Shown: positions 16,563 to 23,114 of the stretch, piece after piece
Layout: each line of letters opens with the position of its first letter
Numbering within the stretch: position 1 is the stretch's first letter
From: an uncultured Monoglobus sp.
GTDB taxonomy: Bacteria; Bacillota; Clostridia; Monoglobales; Monoglobaceae
Assembly: GCA_947624305.1 (NCBI GenBank)
Contig: CANQKC010000026.1
Coordinates: 1-38,330 of the forward strand
Direction of reading: 5' to 3'
DNA: 38,330 nt
Notes under the pieces: generated by a model
Told to the model about the DNA's origin: nothing
Databases searched by the model: none
Seen by the model: only the letters and a program-made list of their open reading frames with translations
Position numbers and translations under genes: made by a program

Positions 16563-17137
16563 TCGATTATTTTGCTTCTGCCCTCGCGGCGCGGCTTCGC
16601 TTTCGGATATTCGCCGTCGCAATAGCCGAGAGTTACGAAGCAGCGCGCGATATAGTTTTCCGGCACTCCCCATTCCTTTAAGAGAGCCGCGCCGATCCCG
16701 CTGTCAAAGGTTTCCTCGGCGCGCGAGACAATACAAGATGATATGCCGAGGTCAAAAGCCTCCATAAGCATGGTCTCCGCGCAGCAGAACGCGTCCGGAA
16801 TACCGAACATGAAATTTTTCTGCGCGAACACAACGCACAGCGAGGGCGCGCCGTAAAAGCCGCTGTTGATTTTCGGGTCGTCGATCACGCTCGGCTGCTC
16901 TTTGGAAACATACGAGCCTATAAGTCGGCTTCGGTCAAACTTTGCCATATTCATTCTGCCGAGCTTTTCAACCATATCCGCGTTATGTATTCCGACGATC
17001 ATGCTCCGCTGACCGCCGCCCGCGTTTGAGGCGTATGTTCCCGCCTCGATTATTTTTTCCAGATCCGCGCGCGGGATTTGCCTGTCCGTATATTTGCGAA
17101 CAGACCGCCTCGCCTTTATCGCGTTTATCAGTTCCAT
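16559..17137 (-). CDS. Nitroreductase-family flavoprotein in the radical SAM operon
   Basis: A 192-residue protein. MELINAIKARRSVRKYTDRQ is the FMN-binding N-terminus and SNAGGGQRSMIVG the flavin loop; FCCAETMLMEAFDLGISSC and VTLGYCDGEYPKAKPRR are the family's C-terminal segments. Substrate unknown. It starts 21 bases after the radical SAM gene's stop (GGATGTGATATT ahead of ATG) and overlaps the next gene by 4 bases. In this position it could reduce a maturation intermediate or act as a separate redox enzyme. Confidence 0.88.
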   Translation of the reverse strand: MELINAIKARRSVRKYTDRQIPRADLEKIIEAGTYASNAGGGQRSMIVGIHNADMVEKLGRMNMAKFDRSRLIGSYVSKEQPSVIDDPKINSGFYGAPSLCVVFAQKNFMFGIPDAFCCAETMLMEAFDLGISSCIVSRAEETFDSGIGAALLKEWGVPENYIARCFVTLGYCDGEYPKAKPRREGRSKIIE

Positions 17138-17158
17138 AATATCACATCCTTAAACAAA

Positions 17159-18190
17159 TTACAACTCTTTCCAGCATTGCGGGTCGGCGGCGTAAAAGCT
17201 GCCACTTGTGCCCTTGGCGACCGCGGGGCAGCCGCGGCAGTAGGGCAGCAGCTCGCATTTTCCGCACTTCTCAAATTTATAATATTCGCGGTACTGCTCC
17301 ATTTCGCATACCCAAATGTCCGCAAGCCTGTCCTCAAACACATTGCCGACTCTGCTGTCCGCCGCCCGACGGCAGGCGTAAATATCGCCTGTCGGCAAAA
17401 TCGTTATGTGGCAGTTGCCGCAGCTGCAGCCGCCGTAAATCATTCCCTCCTTTGCCGTATCGGGAATTTTAAATTCTCCGGTTTCGTATTCGTAAAGCGT
17501 CCAGAGGTGGTCTTTTTTGTTGAAATAAGTCCCGCAGTCCGCGGCTTCGTATTCCTTGAATTTTCTGTCGCATGTCTCTAAAAGAGCGCGGTAATCCCGC
17601 GGAGACATGTTCGCGTCAAGCTCGCCGCCGCTCGGAACGTAGCGCGAGAAAGCGAACACATTTACTCCGGCTTTTACAACAACGTCAATAATACCCGGCA
17701 CCTCCGCCATATTTTCGGCCGAAACCGTGGTCATTACAACGCTGCGGATACCCGCGCGGTTGACGCAGCCGATCTTTTCGATCGTGCAGTCGAACGATCC
17801 GTGTTTTCTGAACCAATCGTGCGTCTCGCGAAGCCCGTCAAGGGAAAGCTGATATTTCTCGCAGCCGTATGATCTTAACTTTCGGCACACCTCGTCGCCG
17901 AGATGAAACGGATTTCCCATGACCGTAAACGGAATATCACGCTCGCTCATCAGCTTCAGCAGCCGCCAAAAATCCGGGTGCAGGATCGGGTCGCCGCCCG
18001 TAATGTAAAAATACGGCTGCCTGTCATACATCTCGCAAAAATCAAGACAGTTATAAAACGCGTCATTCATTTGCTCCCAAGTTATTGAGCTAAGCGGCTT
18101 GCCGCTGCCGCCTGAAAAGATATAGCAATGCTTGCACCGCTGATCGCACTCGTCGGTGATATGCCACTGGAAAGAAAAATATTGCTTCAT
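17159..18190 (-). CDS. Radical SAM/SPASM peptide maturase, ACGX system
   Basis: A 343-residue protein. The radical SAM CxxxCxxC motif is DECDQRCKHCYIF (Cys15, Cys19, Cys22), and FYITGGDPILHP is the GGD/E SAM-binding region. The C-terminal SPASM part has cysteines in GGCSCGNCHITILPTGDIYA, CGKCELLPYCRGC and DPQCWKEL, enough for two auxiliary [4Fe-4S] clusters. SPASM enzymes modify ribosomal peptides. The tandem ACGx repeats in the peptide encoded just upstream match what I recall as the ACGX system defined by Haft's radical SAM models (TIGR04340/TIGR04341). The start follows AAGAGAGGCAACA. The chemistry, perhaps Cys-to-alpha-carbon thioether formation, is inferred from related SPASM enzymes. 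Confidence 0.9.
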   Translation of the reverse strand: MKQYFSFQWHITDECDQRCKHCYIFSGGSGKPLSSITWEQMNDAFYNCLDFCEMYDRQPYFYITGGDPILHPDFWRLLKLMSERDIPFTVMGNPFHLGDEVCRKLRSYGCEKYQLSLDGLRETHDWFRKHGSFDCTIEKIGCVNRAGIRSVVMTTVSAENMAEVPGIIDVVVKAGVNVFAFSRYVPSGGELDANMSPRDYRALLETCDRKFKEYEAADCGTYFNKKDHLWTLYEYETGEFKIPDTAKEGMIYGGCSCGNCHITILPTGDIYACRRAADSRVGNVFEDRLADIWVCEMEQYREYYKFEKCGKCELLPYCRGCPAVAKGTSGSFYAADPQCWKEL

Positions 18191-18242
18191 ATTGTTGCCT
18201 CTCTTTATCTATAATCGTTTTACCGAATAATTATCAAAATCT

Positions 18243-18266
18243 TCCGACGGGATCGCTCCCGTCGGA
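18243..18266 (-). terminator. Hairpin attenuator between ACGX peptide and maturase
   Basis: Perfect 10-bp stem (TCCGACGGGA / TCCCGTCGGA) with a 4-base loop, 22 bases after the precursor stop and followed by AGATTTTGAT. It should stop or stabilise most transcripts, giving much more peptide mRNA than enzyme mRNA. Confidence 0.75.
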
Positions 18267-18288
18267 GATGATTTTAAGAACGGACAAG

Positions 18289-18474
18289 TTATTTATCCGC
18301 CGCTCCGCATGCGCTGCCGCAGGCCGCGGGCTTTTCCTCAGGCTGGTCCGAAGCCCCGCATGCGCTGCCGCAGGCCGCGGGCTTTTCCTCGGGCTTGTCA
18401 GCTGCTCCGCAGGCGGCGCCGCAGGCCGAAGCCGCCTTTTTATCCGTCCAGTCGGAAAGATTTGAAAGCGCCAT
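18289..18474 (-). CDS. ACGX-repeat RiPP precursor peptide
   Basis: A 61-residue peptide. A leader (MALSNLSDWTDKKAAS) is followed by a core of three ACGxACGA pairs joined by (A/S)D(K/Q)PEEKPA spacers, giving six Cys, all in Ala-Cys-Gly. The repeat period is 17 residues (51 bp); a 35-base block at 18305-18339 recurs exactly at 18356-18390. The ATG at 18474 has a perfect AAGGAGG 7 bases upstream. A second in-frame ATG at 18528 also has its own GGGAGGAAAAT and would give a 79-residue product beginning MCKNINTGK. It is the presumed substrate of the radical SAM enzyme next door. Final product and biological role are unknown. Confidence 0.88.
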   Translation of the reverse strand: MALSNLSDWTDKKAASACGAACGAADKPEEKPAACGSACGASDQPEEKPAACGSACGAADK

Positions 18475-18543
18475 GTCATAACCTCCTTGCAAGTATTCGG
18501 GTTTTCCCGTATTTATATTTTTGCACATATTTTCCTCCCGCGC

Positions 18544-18570
18544 AAGTACGCACCTTTTTGTGCGGTACTT
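18544..18570 (-). promoter_or_regulatory. Inverted repeat upstream of the ACGX precursor
   Basis: Arms AAGTACGCAC / GTGCGGTACTT, near-perfect with one bulged base. On the minus strand it lies just before GCGCGGGAGG, the ribosome-binding site of the upstream start. It could be an operator or a 5'-leader hairpin. No consensus sigma-A promoter was found for the precursor, so activation by a regulator is possible. Confidence 0.45.
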
Positions 18571-18624
18571 ACCATTTTGTAACTATCGCGTGTTTGCGAG
18601 TCTTTTGAATAAAAAATTTTTCTA

Positions 18625-18668
18625 TTGCGTTTTATTGAATGTTATGTTATAATCTGAATGTAACATTC
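18625..18668 (+). promoter_or_regulatory. Promoter and operator-like palindrome of the HxlR gene
   Basis: TTGCGT (18625-18630) and TATAAT (18648-18653) are 17 bases apart. Immediately after is the palindrome GAATGT-A-ACATTC (18656-18668), and a further GAATGTTA half-site lies in the spacer. This is a good candidate for autoregulation by the HxlR protein. Confidence 0.65.
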
Positions 18669-18696
18669 AAATTTGAAGTATTGGGAGGGAACAGGC

Positions 18697-19023
18697 ATGA
18701 AAACCAAGGATGAACTTATACCGGAATGTCCGGTCGCCGTGACCGTTCAGCTGATAGGCAGCAAATGGAAGCTGCTTATCATACGAAATCTGTTTGAGCG
18801 CCCGTGGCGGTTCAACGAGCTTCATAAAAACTTAGAAGGTATCAGCCAAAAGGTTTTGACCGACAATCTGCGTCAAATGGAAGCCGACGGGCTGATCACG
18901 CGCACCGTTTACGCGGAGGTTCCTCCGCGGGTGGAATACGCATTGTCGGAGCTCGGCGCGACGCTGAAACCGATTTTGGACGCGATGAAGGCGTGGGGCG
19001 AGAGCTATAAGTCTTTGTCATAA
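18697..19023 (+). CDS. HxlR (DUF24) family transcriptional regulator
   Basis: A 108-residue winged-helix regulator. ECPVAVTVQLIGSKWKLLII, WRFNELHKNLEGISQKVLTD (recognition helix) and DGLITRTVYAEVPPRVEYAL (wing) are canonical HxlR. The conserved N-terminal Cys (CPV, residue about 10) is the redox-sensing Cys of relatives such as HypR and YodB. It is divergent from the peptide-maturase-nitroreductase operon, so it probably controls that operon. The start at 18697 follows GGGAGGGA. Ligand or stress signal unknown. Confidence 0.93.
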   Translation: MKTKDELIPECPVAVTVQLIGSKWKLLIIRNLFERPWRFNELHKNLEGISQKVLTDNLRQMEADGLITRTVYAEVPPRVEYALSELGATLKPILDAMKAWGESYKSLS

Positions 19024-19057
19024 CCCGAAGGCATTTTTCTCCATTCGATATAGGTAT

Positions 19058-19086
19058 TTGATATTTTTGAATTGATACGGTATAAT
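19058..19086 (+). promoter_or_regulatory. Sigma-A promoter of the alpha/beta hydrolase gene
   Basis: TTGATA (19058-19063), a 17-base spacer and TATAAT (19081-19086), 46 bases upstream of the ATG. Confidence 0.8.
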
Positions 19087-19131
19087 AATTACATAAAATT
19101 CCAAAAATATCACGGAAAGGAATGTGTTATC

Positions 19132-20127
19132 ATGGCAGAGACATTAAAGCTCACAAGCGAATGGGACAAGACCTTCCCCAAAAGCAAAAAGGTCGATCAC
19201 AAAAAAGTAACCTTCCGCAACCGCTACGGAATAACCATTGCGGCGGACTTATACAAGCCGAAAGGCCACAGCGGAAAGCTCGCGGCGATCGCGGTGTGCG
19301 GCCCGTTCGGCGCGGTCAAGGAGCAGGCGTCGGGCTTATACGCCCAGACAATGGCGGAGCGCGGATTTTTGACCATAGCCTTTGACCCGTCATTCACGGG
19401 CGAGAGCGGCGGACAGCCGCGGTACATGGCCTCGCCCGACATCAACACCGAGGATTTTCAGGCCGCTGTTGATTTTCTTTCGGTCAACGACGACGTCGAT
19501 CCGGAAAAAATAGGCATAATCGGCATCTGCGGCTGGGGCGGCATGGCGCTGAACGCCGCGGCGCTCGACACGAGGATCAAGGCGACCGTCGCCTCGACCA
19601 TGTACGACATGACGAGGGTCAACGCCAACGGCTATTTTGACGCCGACAACAGCGAGGAAAAGCGTTACGAGCTCAAAAAGGCGCTGAACGCGCAGCGCGT
19701 GGCAGACTATAAAAACGGGAGCTATGAACTGGGCGGCGGAGTTGTTGACCCGCTGCCGGAGGACGCGCCGTTCTTCGTCAAGGATTATTATGATTATTAC
19801 AAGACCGGGCGCGGCTATCACAAGCGCTCGCTGAACTCTAACGGCGGCTGGAACAAGATCGGCTGCATGTCGTTCATCAATCAGCCTATTCTGAAATACA
19901 GCTGCGAGATACGCGGCGCGGCGCTTGTTATGCACGGCGAGAAGGCGCACTCGTGCTATTTCAGCCGCGACGCATATGCGGATATGATAAACGGAAATCC
20001 ATGCCCCGACAACAAAGAGCTGCTGATAATCCCCGACGCCGTCCACACCGATCTGTATGACGGCGGCGGCAAAAACGCCATCCCGTTTGACAAGCTCGAA
20101 AGCTTTTTTAACGAATATTTAAAGTAA
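19132..20127 (+). CDS. Alpha/beta hydrolase with Cys in the nucleophile elbow
   Basis: A 331-residue cytoplasmic hydrolase. VCGPFGAVKEQASGLYAQTM forms the oxyanion-hole region, and FDPSFTGESGG and SPDINTEDFQAAVDFL follow. The nucleophile elbow reads GIIGICGWGGMALNAA, so the usual Ser is a Cys, as in dienelactone hydrolases. PDAVHTDLYD carries the likely catalytic His. Many Firmicutes carry this family without known substrate. The chosen ATG has AAGGA 11 bases upstream; an in-frame start four codons earlier is not excluded. It is a single-gene unit with its own promoter and terminator. It follows the HxlR gene and could be a co-regulated member of its regulon, but this is untested. Confidence 0.85.
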   Translation: MAETLKLTSEWDKTFPKSKKVDHKKVTFRNRYGITIAADLYKPKGHSGKLAAIAVCGPFGAVKEQASGLYAQTMAERGFLTIAFDPSFTGESGGQPRYMASPDINTEDFQAAVDFLSVNDDVDPEKIGIIGICGWGGMALNAAALDTRIKATVASTMYDMTRVNANGYFDADNSEEKRYELKKALNAQRVADYKNGSYELGGGVVDPLPEDAPFFVKDYYDYYKTGRGYHKRSLNSNGGWNKIGCMSFINQPILKYSCEIRGAALVMHGEKAHSCYFSRDAYADMINGNPCPDNKELLIIPDAVHTDLYDGGGKNAIPFDKLESFFNEYLK

Positions 20128-20130
20128 ACC

Positions 20131-20169
20131 AAAAAAGTCTGCCGCAGCGTTTTGCGGCAGACTTTTTTT
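20131..20169. terminator. Bidirectional terminator between the hydrolase gene and hydG
   Basis: Inverted repeat aaaaaagtctgccgca / tgcggcagactttttt with a 5-7 base loop, A-rich on one side and T-rich on the other; it serves both convergent genes. Confidence 0.93.
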
Positions 20170-21601
20170 AAAACCTGAAATCGCGGGCGCCCTGCTCGAT
20201 TTTTTTCAGGTATTCCTTCGTGGTGTTGTATACCTTGGGATTGGGAATCTTTTTTATTTCCTCCTCTATCAGCCTTTCGCCGTTTAGTTTGGTTTCGGGC
20301 GAGGCGTAATCCTCAAGGTATTCCTTGAGCGTGATAATCGCGTTGGGCTGGCAGCAGTTCTGGATCGCGCCCGACTTGGCTAGCGGCATAAAGCGGTCGC
20401 CCGTTCTGCCCTCGCGGTAGCAGGCGGTGCAGAAGCTCGGTATATAGCCGAGCGAAACGAGCCAGTTTATTACCTCATCGAGAGTCCTGCGGTCGCTGGT
20501 GTCGAACTGCGCCGAGTTTTCCTCCTCGGGCTCCTCGTCGGCGTAGCCTCCGACGCTGGTGCGCGAGCCGCCGCTTATCTGCGAGATACCGAGTTCAAGC
20601 GCCCTTTCGCGGCTCTTTTCGCTTTCGCGGGTGGAGATTATCATTCCCGTGTACGGCACGGCGATCCTTATCACCGCGATGATCTTGTGGAATATCTCGT
20701 CGGAGACTGCGTTTGAAAAGTCGTTTACGTCGATGTCGTCGGCGGGACATATCCTCGGCACGCTTATGGTGTGGGGGCCTACTCCGAACGCGGCTTCAAG
20801 ATGCTCGGCGTGCATCAAAAGGCCAACTAAGTCATAGCGGTAAAGGTTCAGACCGAACAGCACTCCGCAGCCGACGTCGTCGATGCCCGCGGTCATGGCC
20901 CTGTCCATCGCCTCGGTATGATATGCGTAGTCGTGCTTGGGGCCCGCGGGGTGAAGGCTCAGATAATTTTCCTTATTGTAAGTCTCTTGGAACAGTATGT
21001 ATGTTCCTATGCCCGCGTCCTTGAGGCGCTTGTAGTTCTCAACCGTGGTCGCGGCGATATTCACGTTCACGCGGCGGATCGCGCCATTTTTGTGCTTGAT
21101 GCCATAGACCGTGTTTATGCACTCTAAAATATACTCAAGCGGATTGTTGACCGGGTCCTCGCCCGCCTCAAGAGCAAGGCGCTTGTGGCCCATGTCCTGA
21201 AGCGCGATCGTCTCACGGCGCACATCGTCCTGAGTGAGCTTTTTGCGGCAGATATTCTTGTTTTTCGCGTGATACGGGCAGTAAACGCAGCCGTTCACGC
21301 AGTAGTTCGAGAGATACAGCGGTGCGAAAAGCACTATGCGCCTGCCGTATATTTTTTCTTTTATTTCCTTCGCCAAGGCGAACATTTTCTCATTCAGATC
21401 GTCAAGCTCGCAGTCGAGAAGCACAGCCGCCTCGCGGTGGCTCAGGCCCTTATACTCCCGCGCCTTCTCGATTATCGACTCGATAAGCTCGCGGTTATTT
21501 TTGTTTTCCTCGGCGTATTTTAAGGTCGCCTTGATTTCCTCATCGTTGATAAACTCCTCCGCTTTGGGGGACTTCACGTCATACTTATACGTTTTTTCCA
21601 T
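20168..21601 (-). CDS. hydG: [FeFe]-hydrogenase H-cluster maturase HydG
   Basis: A 477-residue radical SAM tyrosine lyase. The CxxxCxxC motif is NYCVNGCVYCPYH (Cys101, 105, 108). The C-terminal auxiliary-cluster motif is CTACYREGRTGDR followed about 20 residues later by the cysteines of IQNCCQPN (CX2CX22C type), which separates HydG from ThiH. HydG splits tyrosine to supply CO and cyanide to the diiron subcluster of [FeFe] hydrogenase. The start follows GGAGATAAAGCA, 21 bases after the TM1266-like gene. HydE, HydF and hydrogenase genes are not in this window. Confidence 0.95.
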   Translation of the reverse strand: MEKTYKYDVKSPKAEEFINDEEIKATLKYAEENKNNRELIESIIEKAREYKGLSHREAAVLLDCELDDLNEKMFALAKEIKEKIYGRRIVLFAPLYLSNYCVNGCVYCPYHAKNKNICRKKLTQDDVRRETIALQDMGHKRLALEAGEDPVNNPLEYILECINTVYGIKHKNGAIRRVNVNIAATTVENYKRLKDAGIGTYILFQETYNKENYLSLHPAGPKHDYAYHTEAMDRAMTAGIDDVGCGVLFGLNLYRYDLVGLLMHAEHLEAAFGVGPHTISVPRICPADDIDVNDFSNAVSDEIFHKIIAVIRIAVPYTGMIISTRESEKSRERALELGISQISGGSRTSVGGYADEEPEEENSAQFDTSDRRTLDEVINWLVSLGYIPSFCTACYREGRTGDRFMPLAKSGAIQNCCQPNAIITLKEYLEDYASPETKLNGERLIEEEIKKIPNPKVYNTTKEYLKKIEQGARDFRF

Positions 21602-21622
21602 TGCTTTATCTCCTTTGCGTCA

Positions 21623-21871
21623 TTAAATTTTAGTATACTGCGCTTTAACCTGCACGTTTTCGATCATGCCCAGCCTGCCGGAAAGGCCGGAAATAATATT
21701 CCCGGGCGCGTCGATCACCAGGCTGATTATCGCGACTCCGCGGCTGCGGTAAGGAATTCCCATCCTGCCGACTATGTATGAATTATACTCATGGATGACC
21801 TCGTTGATCCTGTCGGTCACTGACAGATCCTCAACGATAATCCCGATCAGAGCGACACGATTTTGCTCCAT
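21623..21871 (-). CDS. TM1266-family iron-only hydrogenase system regulator
   Basis: An 82-residue ACT-like small protein. NRVALIGIIVEDLSVTDRIN, YIVGRMGIPYRSRGVAIISL and DAPGNIISGLSGRLGMIENV match the small putative regulator (TM1266 type) that accompanies hyd maturase genes in Clostridia and Thermotoga. It is adjacent to hydG in the same direction. The start MEQNRVAL lies 7 bases after GGGAGG, which is itself part of a hairpin (21880-21901). Function as a regulator is only a family assumption. Confidence 0.88.
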   Translation of the reverse strand: MEQNRVALIGIIVEDLSVTDRINEVIHEYNSYIVGRMGIPYRSRGVAIISLVIDAPGNIISGLSGRLGMIENVQVKAQYTKI

Positions 21872-21901
21872 AAAAAAACCTCCCTTCGCCGAGCGAGGGA
21901 G
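21872..21901 (-). promoter_or_regulatory. Terminator-like hairpin masking the TM1266-gene ribosome-binding site
   Basis: Stem CTCCCT-CGC / GCG-AGGGAG with one bulge, followed on the minus strand by seven T and then directly by the ATG. The 3' arm contains the GGGAGG ribosome-binding site. It could act as a transcription attenuator or a translation block for the TM1266-hydG unit. Confidence 0.5.
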
Positions 21902-22080
21902 CAACGTAGGTACTAGGGAATAGGTACTAGATACTAGGCCCTGTTTTGCGAGCGAATGGCTCTCCCCTTGGGGAGAGGCTTTACGGAAAGCGCGGGCGGA
22001 TAATATCCGCCCCTACAATTCTCCGCGCATTCGCTATTCGCTATTCGCTAATCTCTAATCACTACGTTGCCTTCTCCCTC
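21895..22080. repeat. MITE-like intergenic repeat with terminal inverted repeats
   Basis: About 186 bases bounded by GAGGGAGCAACGTAG (21895-21909) and its inverted, 4-base-longer copy ending CTCCCTC (22062-22080). Inside are tandem tactag(g/a) and attcgct units, a ctccccttggggag palindrome and a gggcgga..tccgccc palindrome. Several pieces recur at 36014-36180 (caacgtagtgattag, agcgaatag, ctcccc..aaggggag). There is no ORF. It looks like a non-autonomous or REP-type element of this genome. Confidence 0.65.
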
Positions 22081-22157
22081 GGGACTTACCCTCAGTGTCA
22101 GGCCGTATTTATTTTAACACCAAAGGGCGCGCAAGTCAACAGTCAATTTAAGTTATT

Positions 22158-22295
22158 TTACATTTGCTCAAAGTAATACTTGTCGATCAGGGCGTCCATT
22201 TCCAGTTTCATTTTGTAAATATCCTCGTACTTCAGTTCGTCGGAGTTGACAAGCTCCGCCATACGCTGTTTTAAGATCTGAATATCCTGTTCCAT
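22158..22295 (-). CDS. 45-residue Spo0E-like small helical protein
   Basis: The ATG at 22295 has GGAGGG 5 bases upstream and lies 12 bases after the lgt stop. The product (MEQDIQILKQRMAEL...MKLEMDALIDKYY) is predicted as two helices. It resembles the Spo0E aspartyl-phosphatase family, in which the second helix has S-Q-x-L-D-x-L-I; here it reads K-L-E-M-D-A-L-I, so the signature is only partly kept. Spo0E proteins dephosphorylate Spo0A. Alternatively it is an unrelated small coiled-coil protein. Confidence 0.55.
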   Translation of the reverse strand: MEQDIQILKQRMAELVNSDELKYEDIYKMKLEMDALIDKYYFEQM

Positions 22296-22307
22296 ATTGC
22301 CCTCCTG

Positions 22308-23114
22308 TCAGACATTGCCTTTGTTTTTTATTTTTATACGTTTAATAATGATCACAGCCGCTCCGACGACCGCCGAAAGCAGCGCCACGATTTGCGAGAT
22401 CCTCACAGAGCCGAGGTAAAGCGAGTCGGTTCGCAGGCCCTCGATCCAAAATCTGCCCGCTCCGTACCAGAGTATGTAGAGGCAGAACACCTCGCCGTCA
22501 AACTTTTTATGCTTTTTAAAAAGCAGCAGCAGCGCGACGCCCAGCGCGTCCCACAAGCTCTCGTACAAAAACGTCGGGTGCACCATATCGACATGGCTCC
22601 CGCCCTCGGCGGTTATCGACATCGCCCACGGGAGCGCGGTCGGGCCGCCGTAGGCCTCACCGTTGACAAAGTTGCCCCAGCGGCCTATCGCCTGGCCTAT
22701 CAGAAATCCCACAGCCAAAATGTCAAGAACCTTACCGAGGCTTATCTTTTTCGCGCGGCAGTAGAAAAACACCACAAGCGCCGCGCCGATAAAGCTGCCG
22801 TAAACCGCGATGCCGCCGCCGCGGATATCGAATATCTCGAGAAGATCATCCCGATACATGTCAAAGCTGAAGATCACATAGTAAAGCCGCGCGCAGATTA
22901 TTGCCACAGGCACCGCGATCAGGAACATATTGAGCGCGTCGTCCTGCTTTATATCCTGCTTTTTCACCTCGCGGAAGGCGTAGAGCAGGCCCGCTATCAT
23001 GCCGCAGGCGAGAATTATGCCGTACCAATAGATGTTTATCCCGCCGACAGTGAAAGCCGTTCGGCTTATCTTAAAGCTCAGCCCCAAATTCGGAAAAGAA
23101 ATGACGTTGACCAT
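22308..23114 (-). CDS. lgt: Prolipoprotein diacylglyceryl transferase
   Basis: A 268-residue integral membrane enzyme with about seven helices. The Lgt signature GRWGNFVNGEAYGGPT (about 145-160) and HPTFLYESLWD (about 181-191) contain the essential Arg, Asn and Glu. It transfers diacylglycerol from phosphatidylglycerol to the lipobox Cys of lipoproteins such as the PstS in this window. The ATG overlaps the ymfH stop (TGATG), so the three genes are translationally coupled. Confidence 0.97.
   Translation of the reverse strand: MVNVISFPNLGLSFKISRTAFTVGGINIYWYGIILACGMIAGLLYAFREVKKQDIKQDDALNMFLIAVPVAIICARLYYVIFSFDMYRDDLLEIFDIRGGGIAVYGSFIGAALVVFFYCRAKKISLGKVLDILAVGFLIGQAIGRWGNFVNGEAYGGPTALPWAMSITAEGGSHVDMVHPTFLYESLWDALGVALLLLFKKHKKFDGEVFCLYILWYGAGRFWIEGLRTDSLYLGSVRISQIVALLSAVVGAAVIIIKRIKIKNKGNV

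Noticed and set aside
19390..20046. 218-codon frame antisense to the alpha/beta hydrolase
   Set aside because: No motif, no start context; the sense strand encodes a complete hydrolase.
20168..21601. ThiH (2-iminoacetate synthase) instead of HydG
   Set aside because: The C-terminal extra cysteine motif (CTAC...CCQPN) and the TM1266-like neighbour fit HydG; ThiH lacks that cluster.
21872..22100. T-box or other known riboswitch upstream of the TM1266 gene
   Set aside because: A terminator-like hairpin is present but the T-box AGGGTGGNACCGCG sequence and specifier stem are not; most of the leader is explained by the repeat element.
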